Source of the DNA: JAENVU01 sp046598395
GTDB lineage: Bacteria; Actinomycetota; Acidimicrobiia; IMCC26256; JAENVU01
Direction of reading: 5' to 3'
Length of the DNA: 49,006 bases
Assembly: GCA_046598395.1 (NCBI GenBank)
Contig: JBKJIQ010000002.1
Location: 1 to 49,006, forward strand
The notes under the pieces are model-generated. The model ran no database searches. It had not been told where the DNA came from and worked only from the letters and a program-made list of their open reading frames with translations. Positions 1 through 8,428 of this stretch are shown one piece after another; the stretch's first letter is position 1, and the number at the start of each line of letters is the position of its first letter. The translations under genes and the position numbers were made by a program.

Positions 1-72
1 CCACACCTGACATACGGAGCATCGGCGGGTTCTCGTCCAGCGTCAGAGCGCCCGAGTCCGTCCCTGCTGGCG

Positions 73-726
73 TTACGCCCCAGCCGGCTGATGGCGGTGG
101 CCGCCGGTCGCGGCGCCACCCATCGCCATGCGGAAGGGTTGGATCCACGGGTCGGTGATCGTGACCGCGTCGGTGGTCCAGACGTGCAGCATGCGGAACG
201 TCGACGGGCACTCGCCCGGTGCGAGCAGGAACGACCCACAGCTCTCGTCGTGTGTGTGCCACTGGAAAATCGGTCCACCGGGGGTGGGAGCGGTCTCGCC
301 GCGATGCACGGTGAACACCGCGCCGAGCAAGCGGAGTTCACCGCTCGCGGCCCGGGCGAACACCAGGCCTTCGGGGGCATTGGGATCGAGCGCCCGACCG
401 TCGCGACGATTGCGCGTGTTGCGGTAGTGGATGAGCCGATGCCCATTCGGCTGTGCCACGAAACCCGCGGCCACCGCATCTGGTTCGTACTCGAACCGCT
501 GCAGCGACTTCGTGGTCTTGGCCAGGAGCGATGCAGCCGTCTTGCGTTGCTTGGGCGTTGCCGCAGCCAAGCGTTCCTCGAGTGGCGCACTCATCTCGTG
601 ATGCATATGTCCGGAATCGGCGGGGGCGGCCGCGACCGCGGAGGCGGTCGAGCCGAGTGCAAAGCCCGAGACCGCGACGGTGGCGATGAGGGAGAAGCAG
701 ATTGAGCGGCGCAGTGATGAAGTCAT
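73..726 (-). CDS. Secreted hypothetical protein, His-rich C-terminus
   Basis: The 217-residue protein starts with a typical Sec signal peptide: Arg near the N-terminus, a hydrophobic stretch over about residues 9-25, and small residues ASAVAAA before the likely cleavage site. The mature part holds HMHHEM near its start, a central segment with FQWHTHDESCGSF around residues 153-165, a second Cys in the following APGECPS, and a His-rich tail (GGHRHQPAGA). The His and Cys content suggests a metal site or a disulfide, but I do not recognise the family and assign no function. It is the last leftward gene before the window edge and follows a broken phosphotransferase gene. Confidence 0.7.
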   Translation of the reverse strand: MTSSLRRSICFSLIATVAVSGFALGSTASAVAAAPADSGHMHHEMSAPLEERLAAATPKQRKTAASLLAKTTKSLQRFEYEPDAVAAGFVAQPNGHRLIHYRNTRNRRDGRALDPNAPEGLVFARAASGELRLLGAVFTVHRGETAPTPGGPIFQWHTHDESCGSFLLAPGECPSTFRMLHVWTTDAVTITDPWIQPFRMAMGGAATGGHRHQPAGA

Positions 727-760
727 GGAACGAGTGTGCGTCCTGAATATGAGGAACTCG

Positions 761-1666
761 TCAGGTCGGCGTACGGATCGCGTTCAGTTGGACCTGCTGG
801 CAGGCGGGTGACGGACGACGTCGAGTGACCAGTTGCCCTGGAGTGACCGTATGCGGTCGTTGAGGACATGTGAACACCGACCGAGAGCGCGGGACGAAGC
901 CCGTCGATTTCAGGATCGCTGGAGGGATCCACGCGTACTTCGCCGCGATCGTGGCGGCCATGCCGAGCCGCGCGAATGAGCGAGGGTCGGACCATCCGGC
1001 GTGAGCCAGCCCGGCCGCATACCACGCTGCGACGGTCTCGCACAGATCGTCGATCACGGCGGCCGGAATGTGGAAGTCGAGTACCGCGTCGGGCACGAGA
1101 TTGCCTGCGTCCTCACCGATCGCGCCGATGCCGACGAACGCCCAGTCGATCGCAACGGTAGAGCCGTCGGCCTCTGCGAAGAGATTGCCGGGGTGGACAT
1201 CGAGGTGACACAGGGTGCGGGGGAGAAGGTCGAGCGCGTCGAGAAACCGCGATTGATCGCGCCGCATCAACTTGCAATCGTTCGATCGGCGGTTCGGGAA
1301 ACCACGCCACGATCGGTGGGAGCGCCCAGAGATCTCGGTCTTCCACCAAATCCACGTCGCCATCGCGTTGTTCGAGATAGCTGCGCAACCACGAGTGGCT
1401 CAACCACGCGCGAAGTGGGGGAGCTCGCGCCCAACGAGGAAGGTTCCTTGCATCTGACCAAGGTGGCGCGCGGCAACGCCGTACTGCTCGACCGGCCACG
1501 CCGAGGCGGGACGACCCGCGAGGTCTTCCAACCACAACGTCACGCTGCCTTCGCCGCGCGGCGCGATGAGGAAACAGGTCGGTGCCCGCAATCCGCCGGG
1601 CAACGAGGTGAGCGGATCGGTCTCGTAAGCGAGGACCTCCCGGCGCCAGTCAACCGGGGCATCCAC
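761..1666 (-). pseudogene. Aminoglycoside-phosphotransferase-family gene, frame-disrupted
   Basis: Pieces of one APH/choline-kinase-like protein lie in two alternating frames. The N-terminal part starts at GTG 1666 (MDAPVDWRREVLAYETDP) and stops at 1400. The middle part (AWLSHSWLRSYLEQRD, LWALPPIVAWFPEPP) is in another frame over about 1270-1415. The C-terminal part, with the catalytic loop CHLDVHPGN and the metal-binding AIDWAFVG, returns to the first frame from about 1275 to 761. The first break falls in a short CG run near 1408, where two missing bases would explain it. A -10 hexamer 6 nt before the GTG is intact. Either the gene decayed recently or the sequence carries two compensating indel errors. 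The last 60 codons show little similarity to the family, so the true end is unclear. Confidence 0.65.
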
Positions 1667-1672
1667 GGGTTC

Positions 1673-1678
1673 ACGCTA
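1673..1678 (-). promoter_or_regulatory. -10 hexamer for a leaderless start
   Basis: TAGCGT on the minus strand lies exactly 6 nt before GTG 1666, with no Shine-Dalgarno site, so the mRNA would begin at or next to the start codon. It is the promoter of the broken phosphotransferase gene. Confidence 0.5.
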
Positions 1679-1741
1679 CGGAGGCCGGGCCCCTCGAGGT
1701 TGTCTGTCCCGGACTCGCTCATGGCAGTACCGTCGCAGCCC

Positions 1742-2959
1742 ATGGCCGACCTCGACCCGCTGCTCTTCCTCCCGGAGCCCGAGCCGAGCGAGGTTCGCTA
1801 CACGGTGATCTCCGTGGACGATCACGTGGTGGAACCCGCGCACCTGTTCGACACGTACATGCCGGAAGGATTGCGAGCGCGCGGACCACAAATTGTTGAA
1901 GCCCCCAACGGCGCCCAGGTCTGGCAGTTCGACGATCAGATCTTCTCTCAGGTGGGGATGAACGCGGTGGCCGGCCGCCGGCCCGAGACGGTCAAGGTGG
2001 AACCCTTCCGTTTCGATCAGATGCGCCCCGGTTGTTACGACGTGCACGCCCGCGTCGCCGACATGGACCTCGGCGGGATCTGGGCGATGCTCAACTTCCC
2101 GTCGATGATCACCGGGTTCTGCGGCCGCGTGTTCGCGTTCGCGCAGGACGCGGAGGTGGGCAAGGCCGCGGTGCGCGCGTGGAACGACTGGATGTATCAC
2201 GAGTGGTACTCGGCGTATCCGGATCGGATCATCGCCTGCGGGATCGTGTATCTCACCGACCCGGCCGAGGCGGTGCGCGAAATCGAACGCAACGCGGCCC
2301 GCGGGTTCACGTCGATCACGCTTCCCGAACGTCCGCACGCGATTGGCCTACCGAGTCTCTGGGACCGTGATCACTGGCACCCGATCATCGAGGCGTGTGT
2401 GCGCACCGACACCGTGGTTTCGTTGCACGTGGGCAGCTCGGGCGGCTACCCGTCGCCGCCCGGCTCGCCGCTGGTTCAGCTCAGCGCCACGATGTTCGGT
2501 CAGCTCTCCCTGGCTGCGTGTACCGAATGGTTGTGGTCGGGGTACCCGTACCGATTCCCCACGCTCAAGATCGCGATGAGCGAAGGCGGCATCGGCTGGG
2601 TGCCGATGCTCATCGACCGACTCGACAACATCATCGACCGGTCGGGTTACGGCTTGGGCTGGGAGGAGCGGCCCGCCGATGTGCTGCGGCGCAATTTTTG
2701 GTTCTGCACGCTCGATGACCCGTCCACCATTGCGTTGCGTCACGTGATCGGGGTGGAGAACATCATGGTGGAAACCGACTACCCCCACGGCGACGGCACC
2801 TGGCCCAACACGCAGGACGTGCTCGCGAAATACTGGGGCGACATTCCGGCACCCGAGCTGAGAATGATGTGCAGCCTCAACGCCGCGGCGCTGTACCGCC
2901 ATCCGCTCCCGCCCGTCGTGCTGCCCCTCGATCCGCTCCCGCGAAGCCCGCTCCCGTGA
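1742..2959 (+). CDS. Amidohydrolase family (amidohydrolase 2, TIM-barrel metal hydrolase)
   Basis: The 405-residue protein matches the amidohydrolase-2 family of metal-dependent hydrolases and decarboxylases. It has the N-terminal ISVDDHVVEP motif, the DMDLGGIWAMLNFPS segment, LHVGSSGG as the second metal-ligand region, KIAMSEGGIGW, and VETDYPHGDGTWPN carrying the last metal Asp and His. These are the usual active-site strands in order. The open frame extends far upstream, but that part overlaps the opposite-strand phosphotransferase gene and has no family character. ATG 1742 (MADLDPLLF) or ATG 1721 is the likely start, and neither has a clear ribosome site. It leads a rightward set with thiolase and CoA-transferase genes, which suggests catabolism of a cyclic or aromatic acid. 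The substrate is unknown. Confidence 0.85.
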   Translation: MADLDPLLFLPEPEPSEVRYTVISVDDHVVEPAHLFDTYMPEGLRARGPQIVEAPNGAQVWQFDDQIFSQVGMNAVAGRRPETVKVEPFRFDQMRPGCYDVHARVADMDLGGIWAMLNFPSMITGFCGRVFAFAQDAEVGKAAVRAWNDWMYHEWYSAYPDRIIACGIVYLTDPAEAVREIERNAARGFTSITLPERPHAIGLPSLWDRDHWHPIIEACVRTDTVVSLHVGSSGGYPSPPGSPLVQLSATMFGQLSLAACTEWLWSGYPYRFPTLKIAMSEGGIGWVPMLIDRLDNIIDRSGYGLGWEERPADVLRRNFWFCTLDDPSTIALRHVIGVENIMVETDYPHGDGTWPNTQDVLAKYWGDIPAPELRMMCSLNAAALYRHPLPPVVLPLDPLPRSPLP

Positions 2960-3040
2960 GGTCTGAAACCGAGAAGCCAAAACCGTGAGGCTCACACCGT
3001 GGGCCCGAAACCCGCACGACGGCTTCGCGTCGGCTACTCG

Positions 3041-4240
3041 ATGAACTCCGACGATTGGGGCTACCGGAAACCGCTCGACGATGTGAGCGGTCAGGTCGCG
3101 ATCGTGGGTGTCGGCGAGACGGAGTACTCGAAGGCGTCGGGTCGCACCGCGCGCGAGATCGGAGCCGAGGCGGCGGAGCGCGCGATTGCCGACGCGGGAT
3201 TGGAACCGGCCGACATCGACGGGCTCACGTATTCAGGGTCGTTCGGCGACTTTGGCGTCGCCGAGTTCCACCAACATTTTGGTACCACACACGACGTGTG
3301 GTCCTCGCCCTGGGGTGGGGGAATGGCGTGGGCCGGAACTGCGCCGTACCTCGCGGCGAAGGCAATCGGCGCCGGTGAGGCGCGCCATGTCTTGAATGTG
3401 TTCCCGGTGGCGTGGGCCACGCAACGGGCGTCGATGACCGGAGGGCCGGGCGAAGTCCACGCCGCGCAGTCGATGAAACAGAACCTCGAAGTCCCGTTCG
3501 GCTTCTTCCCGCAGCCCGTGTATTTCGCGTCGATCATGCGCCGCCACATGATCGAGTTCGGCACCACCCGCGAACAGTTCGGTGCGGTGGCGGTCACCCT
3601 CCGCCGACACGCCAGCCAGAATCCCGACGCGGTGTTCTACGACAAACCGTTATCAATCGAGCAGTACCTCGATGCTGCGATGCTCGCGGATCCGTTGTGC
3701 CTGTATGACTCGTGTCCGATCTCCGACGGTGGCGCGGCCTACGTCACCACGTCGGTGGCTCGAGCTCGAGACCTCCGGCCCGATCCGGTGGTGGTGCGCG
3801 GCGTGGCCGAGGGTTACTCCGGCAGCGGCACGCATTGGGCGCAACAGGGCGCGTTCACCAGCACTCCACAAGTGTTCAGCGCGCCCGACGCATTCGCGAT
3901 GGCCGGCCTGGGGCCAAGTGATGTGGATGTGTTGACGTGCTACGACCCATTCACGATCGTGTCCCTGATGCAGATCGAAGACATGGGGTTCTGCGCCAAG
4001 GGCGAAGCGGGCGCATTGGCCGAATCGGGCGCGCTCGCCTTCGACACTGGTTCGTTGCCGTACAACCCGCATGGCGGTTTGCTGTCGCACGCCTACGTCT
4101 TGGGCATCGCGCACGTGGTGGAGTGCGTCAAGCAACTCCGCGGTGTGGCCAACGCACAAGTGGACGGCTGTGAGGTTGCGGTCTACGGCGGATACACCGG
4201 CCACATGGCGAGCACGCTGGTGCTCACGAAAGATCGTTGA
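3041..4240 (+). CDS. Thiolase-like acetyl-CoA acetyltransferase (SCP-x / lipid-transfer type)
   Basis: The 399-residue protein belongs to the thiolase superfamily of the SCP-x or lipid-transfer type, which usually pairs with a DUF35 protein. Visible features are VAIVGVGETEYSKASGRT at the N-terminus, EAAERAIADAGLEPADIDGL, LYDSCPISDGGAAY in the second half, and C-terminal NPHGGLLSHAYVLG with the catalytic His loop. The usual N-terminal cysteine nucleophile is not obvious, as in many members of this branch. ATG 3041 is chosen because the GTG at 2999 adds residues that look like leader sequence. The DUF35 gene follows by 9 bases, so the two products probably form a complex acting on acyl-CoA side chains. 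Confidence 0.85.
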   Translation: MNSDDWGYRKPLDDVSGQVAIVGVGETEYSKASGRTAREIGAEAAERAIADAGLEPADIDGLTYSGSFGDFGVAEFHQHFGTTHDVWSSPWGGGMAWAGTAPYLAAKAIGAGEARHVLNVFPVAWATQRASMTGGPGEVHAAQSMKQNLEVPFGFFPQPVYFASIMRRHMIEFGTTREQFGAVAVTLRRHASQNPDAVFYDKPLSIEQYLDAAMLADPLCLYDSCPISDGGAAYVTTSVARARDLRPDPVVVRGVAEGYSGSGTHWAQQGAFTSTPQVFSAPDAFAMAGLGPSDVDVLTCYDPFTIVSLMQIEDMGFCAKGEAGALAESGALAFDTGSLPYNPHGGLLSHAYVLGIAHVVECVKQLRGVANAQVDGCEVAVYGGYTGHMASTLVLTKDR

Positions 4241-4249
4241 GGTCGGCTC

Positions 4250-4720
4250 ATGGCAATTGAACGATCCACATTCCCGTTGCCCGATACCGACGACCCGCTT
4301 ACCGCACCATTCTTTGCGGCGGCGGCGCGTGACGAGCTGGCAATTCCGTGGTGTGCCACGTGTGCGACCTACGTCTGGTATCCCGAAGTGAGCTGCGCCA
4401 CCTGCGGTGGCGAGTTGCGATGGCGGCCGGTGAGTGGACGCGGCACATTGTTCTCGTGGGCGGTTGTCGAGCGAGTATTTCTCCCCGCGTTTGCCGATCG
4501 CGTTCCGTACGTCACCGCGTTGATCGCGCTGGAAGAGGATCCACGCGTGCGACTCTGTAGCTATTTGGTGGATGCGGTGCCAGGGGAGTTGCGGGCGGAC
4601 CAGCCGTGCGCGGTGGTGTTTCGCGACCTGAGTTTCCCGACCGTCGAAGGTGCATCCGTGCGCGTCCCGATGTTTCGTCCAACACCGTCTCACCCAGCAC
4701 AGTCTCGCCCAGCACCATGA
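4250..4720 (+). CDS. DUF35 OB-fold protein with zinc ribbon, thiolase partner
   Basis: The 156-residue protein has the DUF35 layout: an N-terminal helical part, a rubredoxin-like zinc ribbon with two CxxC pairs (CATC and CATC near residues 35 and 47), then an OB-fold containing GRGTLFSWAVVERVF and PYVTALIALEEDPRVRL. DUF35 proteins form complexes with thiolase-like or aldolase-type proteins and help bind acyl-CoA. The gene sits directly after such a thiolase. Its TGA overlaps the ATG of the CoA transferase gene by 4 bp, so the three are probably translated together. The Ser/Pro-rich last 15 residues are probably an unstructured tail. Confidence 0.85.
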   Translation: MAIERSTFPLPDTDDPLTAPFFAAAARDELAIPWCATCATYVWYPEVSCATCGGELRWRPVSGRGTLFSWAVVERVFLPAFADRVPYVTALIALEEDPRVRLCSYLVDAVPGELRADQPCAVVFRDLSFPTVEGASVRVPMFRPTPSHPAQSRPAP

Positions 4721-6930
4721 TCTACGACGAGATCAGAGTCCTGGACCGGACCGTCGGGTTGCCGGGTGCGTATGCCGCCAAGCTGCTTACCGATCTCGGA
4801 GCGGATGTGGTGCGAGTGGAGCCCGTTGGTGGTGATCCGATGCGCGTCGATGGCCTCGACGGTTTGCACTTTGAGTACCTACGGACTTCGCAGCGGTGCG
4901 TGGCCGATGGTGCGGGCTGGGAACCCGGCGCTCATGTTGTGTTGCGCAACGAACCGGGGCGCAGCGATGCGCTGGTTACCGTGACCATCAGCGCGCTCGG
5001 ATTCGGTGGTCCCGATGATGGGTTGAACTCGCTGGGTCTGAGCGAACCACTGCTCCAAGCGCGTAGTGGCGCCGCGATGGGTCACGGAAATATGAGCGAT
5101 GTCCCACTCACGGTCGCGGGGAACCTCGGGAGCTATTGCGCGGGTGTCTTTGCGGCGCTGGGTGCGGCAACATCACTCCGGCGCGCGTTGCGTACGGGGA
5201 TCTCCGAGCAACTCGACGTGTCGCAACTCGAGGCGATGCAGTTGACGATGTTGACGATGCCCACACTGTTCGCCAATTTCCCCGGCGGGGCCAAGCACGC
5301 CTTTCGCTTCGTGATGATTCCCGGCAACGAACCGTGTGGCGACGGGAACTACGTGGGGATCACCACGAATACCGCCGCGCAGTGGCGAGCGTTGTGCGCC
5401 GCGATGGGCCGCGATGATCTGCTCGAGGATGCCAGCTTGTCCACGATGATCGGACGGTTTGGCCAGGCCGATCTGGTCAATGGTGCGATCCGTGCATGGA
5501 CGGGCCGGCACACCGCGGCCGAGATCGAAGACCAGTGTGAGGCAGTCCGGGTGCCCGTCGCGATCGTGGGCAACGGCAAGCTGTTGTTGGAGTTCGCCCA
5601 TCTGCGCGAACGCGGCGTCTGGGTGGCCCAACCGGCCCGCGATGTGATTCGTCCCCGTGCCCCATTCCGGTTTGGCGCCGTCGCAGACCGAGCGTTGGGA
5701 CCCGCGCCCGGCCCGCCGATGGACGAGATTGCGTGGCCGCCCCGTCGGCATCCCCACTCGGGTACGGCTGACTCGAACCGAGGTTCGGAGTCGCTGCCAC
5801 TCGCGGGTATTCGCGTGCTGGACTTCACCGCGTTCTGGGCCGGTCCCTCCGCGGTGGCGTGGCTCGCGGCGATGGGTGCCGATGTGATCAAGGTGGAATC
5901 CATGCAACGCCCCGACGGTATGCGGATGGCCGGACCGGTCAAGTCCGATGCCGGGCCCATCTATGAATTGTCGCCGCTCTTTCACGCATCGAATCTCAAC
6001 AAGCGCGGCATCACCCTCGATCTCACCCGTCCCGAGGGCGTGGCGATCGCGAAACGGCTCGCCGCCACCGTCGATGTGGTGTGTGAGAACTTCACCCCGC
6101 ACGTGATGGAACAGTTCGGGCTCACCTACGACGAACTCACCAGCGGCGAACTCACCAGCGGCGACGGCAACGGCGCGCGATCGGACCTCATCATGTTGCG
6201 CCTGCCCGCGTTTGGGCTCACGGGGCCATGGCGCGATCGTCCGGGATTTGCTCAGACGATGGAGCAACTCACGGGGATCGCGTGGACTACGGGCTACGAG
6301 GGCGGACCGCCGATCATCGCCGGTGGGGTGGTGGATCCCATGGTGGGCGCACACGCCGCGCTGGCGCTGGTTGCGGCAATCGCGCATCGTGACGCCACGG
6401 GCGAAGGTCAGTTGGTCGAGGTCCCGATGGTGGAGGTGGCGCTGGCGACGACCGCGGAACAAGTTCTGCGGTTCCAGCACTCCGGCGAACTCGGCGAACG
6501 GCGCGGCGCGCACGGCGTGTATCGCTGCGAGGGGCACGAGGCCTGGATCGCGATCGATGAGTCCCAAGATCCCATGGCGAACGCGGCGCGCGCCCAGTGG
6601 TGCTCAACTCGATCGTCATCCGATGCGTACGACGAACTCCTCGCCGCCGAAATTCCAGCCCAAGTGGTGGCGGCCGGGTACGCGGCACTCGACGATGCCC
6701 AAATGCAAGCCCGCGGATATTTCGAACCCGTGGTGCACGCGGTAGTGGGGGAGCAACAGTTCCCCGGGTGGCCGATTCGGTTCAGCGCCGGACCACAACG
6801 GTATTGGCGAACCGCCGCGCCGTGTCTCGGTGAGCACAATCGCGAGGTCTTGATCGACGGCCTCGGGCTGACCGAGGCTGAGTTCGATGACCTCGTGGCG
6901 GCAGGAATCGTGGGGACAACCCCGTTGTAA
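4717..6930 (+). CDS. Tandem class III CoA-transferase (CaiB/BaiF family), two domains fused
   Basis: The 737-residue protein carries two family III CoA-transferase domains. The first begins at residue 1 (IRVLDRTVGLPGAYAAKLL, DLGADVVRVEP) and is shorter. The second begins near residue 363 (LAGIRVLDFTAFWAGPSAV, MGADVIKVES) and includes LNKRGITLDL and the LRLPAFGLTGPWRDRPGF loop. In the usual family a homodimer interlocks two chains, so the fusion may form an intramolecular pair. The first domain lacks a clear catalytic Asp context and may be structural. Start ATG 4717 overlaps the DUF35 stop as ATGA. A 15-bp tandem repeat near 6138-6167 duplicates ELTSG. It probably activates the acid handled by the upstream enzymes. 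Confidence 0.85.
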   Translation: MIYDEIRVLDRTVGLPGAYAAKLLTDLGADVVRVEPVGGDPMRVDGLDGLHFEYLRTSQRCVADGAGWEPGAHVVLRNEPGRSDALVTVTISALGFGGPDDGLNSLGLSEPLLQARSGAAMGHGNMSDVPLTVAGNLGSYCAGVFAALGAATSLRRALRTGISEQLDVSQLEAMQLTMLTMPTLFANFPGGAKHAFRFVMIPGNEPCGDGNYVGITTNTAAQWRALCAAMGRDDLLEDASLSTMIGRFGQADLVNGAIRAWTGRHTAAEIEDQCEAVRVPVAIVGNGKLLLEFAHLRERGVWVAQPARDVIRPRAPFRFGAVADRALGPAPGPPMDEIAWPPRRHPHSGTADSNRGSESLPLAGIRVLDFTAFWAGPSAVAWLAAMGADVIKVESMQRPDGMRMAGPVKSDAGPIYELSPLFHASNLNKRGITLDLTRPEGVAIAKRLAATVDVVCENFTPHVMEQFGLTYDELTSGELTSGDGNGARSDLIMLRLPAFGLTGPWRDRPGFAQTMEQLTGIAWTTGYEGGPPIIAGGVVDPMVGAHAALALVAAIAHRDATGEGQLVEVPMVEVALATTAEQVLRFQHSGELGERRGAHGVYRCEGHEAWIAIDESQDPMANAARAQWCSTRSSSDAYDELLAAEIPAQVVAAGYAALDDAQMQARGYFEPVVHAVVGEQQFPGWPIRFSAGPQRYWRTAAPCLGEHNREVLIDGLGLTEAEFDDLVAAGIVGTTPL

Positions 6931-6967
6931 GAGCACGGGTGGGAGCGTTGGGTTCAGTGGGTTTGGT

Positions 6968-7375
6968 TCATCGACGCCCCGCGCGTCGGCCGCGGCGTCC
7001 GCCTTTACCGACGGTCTCGTTGCGGCGGATGGATGCTTCCCAGTCGCGTCGCAGCCGCCGGGTTTGCAGGAAGGTCGCAAGGACAGCGATCCCGAGTACG
7101 CCGATGGTAGCGAGCGCAGCGATCCCCGCGTTCGCGAGGCGATGGTCGATCTCGGTGTGACAGCTCGGGATCGGCACGCCCCCGGAGATCACGCGAAGCT
7201 CGTCAGTCGATTGGTCCTGGCGGTCCTCGAGATACCAGAAGGCCGGGGTGCCGCAGTTGACCTCGGTGGTGCCGACGACCACGTGTGGGGCCGTGATGAG
7301 GAAGGCAATGGTCACGAGGAGCCCGGCGATCGCGATTCCCGCGAAGGCCTTGGTCAAGGCGGGGAGGGGCTCCAC
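6968..7375 (-). CDS. Small membrane protein, two transmembrane segments
   Basis: The protein has two hydrophobic segments, AFAGIAIAGLLVTIAFLIT near the N-terminus and GIAALATIGVLGIAVLATFL near the C-terminus. They flank an external loop with two cysteines (NCGTP and PSCHTE) that could form a disulfide. The tail is basic (RRLRRDWEAS, GRRGRRAGRR). The open frame extends up to 7558, but the sequence there overlaps the opposite gene's start and looks non-coding. GTG 7375 (MEPLPALTKAF) is preferred because a TATGGC hexamer lies 6 nt upstream, the spacing used elsewhere here. The family is not recognised. It lies convergent to the CoA transferase gene. Confidence 0.5.
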   Translation of the reverse strand: MEPLPALTKAFAGIAIAGLLVTIAFLITAPHVVVGTTEVNCGTPAFWYLEDRQDQSTDELRVISGGVPIPSCHTEIDHRLANAGIAALATIGVLGIAVLATFLQTRRLRRDWEASIRRNETVGKGGRRGRRAGRR

Positions 7376-7493
7376 GGACGTGCCATACCTTTCGCGTCGA
7401 TTGAGGACTGCGACGATATCGGCCGCGCGGTTCGAACTCGATTCGACACCCAGCGTGGTCCCTCCGACCCATGCGGTGAGTGGCGAGTGGGCG

Positions 7494-7499
7494 TAGCAT
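7494..7499 (+). promoter_or_regulatory. -10 hexamer for a leaderless start
   Basis: TAGCAT lies 6 nt before GTG 7506. It supports GTG 7506 over the in-frame ATG at 7518 as the start of the hemolysin III gene. Confidence 0.5.
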
Positions 7500-7505
7500 C
7501 GGTCG

Positions 7506-8180
7506 GTGGCGATTGGGATGGGAGAAAAACCGGCCGACGTGACGGAGCAGCCGGTCAAGCCGCGGTTCCGAGGTCGCCTGCATCAGATCACCTTCTGGCT
7601 GACCTTTCCCGCCGGACTCGTCCTCATCCTCCTGTCGGCGCACGCGTCGTCGTACGTTGCCGCCTCGCTGTACACGGCCTCCATGGCGGCGTTGTTCGGC
7701 ACCTCGGCGATGTATCACCGGGGGAAGTGGACACCGCACATTCGGTTGCGGATGCAGAAGGCCGACCACGCGATGATTTTTGTGTTGATCGCGGGTTCGT
7801 ACACCCCGATCACGCTGCTCGCGATGCGCCCGGCATGGGGGATCACGTTGCTCGCTCTGGCGTGGACCGTTGCGGTCGTGGGGGTCACGTTGACCCTCAC
7901 GAAGTGGGAGTTCATGGACCGCAACGCAGGATTCCTCTACGTCGGGTTCGGTTGGCTGCTCGTGGTCGCGCTGCCGGTGATCGTCCAGGCATTGTCCGCT
8001 ACCGAGTTGATCCTGTTGTTCGCCGGCGGTGTTCTCTACACGGTGGGCGCAGTGTTCTTCGGTATGGAACGGCCACGGTGGTCACCACGCACCTTCGGGT
8101 TTCACGAGCACTGGCACGTCATGACGGTCGCCGCGACCGCGTGTCACTATGCACTCGTCGTCATGCTGGTGAGCGCCTAG
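7506..8180 (+). CDS. Hemolysin III / PAQR family membrane protein
   Basis: The 224-residue protein has seven predicted membrane segments and the PAQR/hemolysin III signatures: SAMYHR after TM2, the segment from KADHAMIFVLIAGSYTP in TM3, and FHEHWHVMTVAATACHY in the last segment. The conserved Ser, Asp and His residues form a zinc site in the eukaryotic receptors and are all present here. Bacterial members are inner-membrane proteins of unclear physiological role. The name hemolysin is historical and does not imply a toxin. GTG 7506 is preferred because of the -10 hexamer 6 nt upstream. A small two-frame ORF follows after 8 nt. Confidence 0.85.
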   Translation: MAIGMGEKPADVTEQPVKPRFRGRLHQITFWLTFPAGLVLILLSAHASSYVAASLYTASMAALFGTSAMYHRGKWTPHIRLRMQKADHAMIFVLIAGSYTPITLLAMRPAWGITLLALAWTVAVVGVTLTLTKWEFMDRNAGFLYVGFGWLLVVALPVIVQALSATELILLFAGGVLYTVGAVFFGMERPRWSPRTFGFHEHWHVMTVAATACHYALVVMLVSA

Positions 8181-8188
8181 GACGTGCG

Positions 8189-8411
8189 ATGAATCCGTTG
8201 CTGTTCACGGTATTTGGTCTGGGTCTGATCGGGTTCGTGTGGTTCGCCATCGATTCGACGGGTGGCAATGGGAATCCCGGCGCTGATCCTCGCCGTGGTG
8301 TGGCGGTTCGGCGTGGCGCGCCGATCACTCCACCGGGAGATGGACGAGTTGCGCGACAGCGCGCGATCGGGCCGGGCGCCGCGCTCGAGCTCCACGGGAA
8401 GCGTCTCGTAA
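8189..8411 (+). pseudogene. Possible small membrane gene read in two frames
   Basis: ATG 8189, 8 nt after the hemolysin III stop, opens MNPLLFTVFGLGLIGFVWF, a clean membrane segment, but the frame then loses protein character. A second frame from ATG 8268 gives 47 residues, a hydrophobic start (MGIPALILAVVWRFGVARR) followed by a charged helix (SLHREMDELRDSARS), and ends at TAA 8411. Joined by a frameshift near 8265, the two make a plausible 70-residue two-helix protein. They could instead be two separate short genes or chance hydrophobic stretches. Evidence is weak, and there is no family match. Confidence 0.3.
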
Positions 8412-8428
8412 CCGCACTTCGTTGCGTT

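Noticed and set aside
1001..1741. Long open frame upstream of the amidohydrolase start
   Set aside because: It overlaps the opposite-strand phosphotransferase gene and has no amidohydrolase features before MADLDP. I treat it as non-coding extension.
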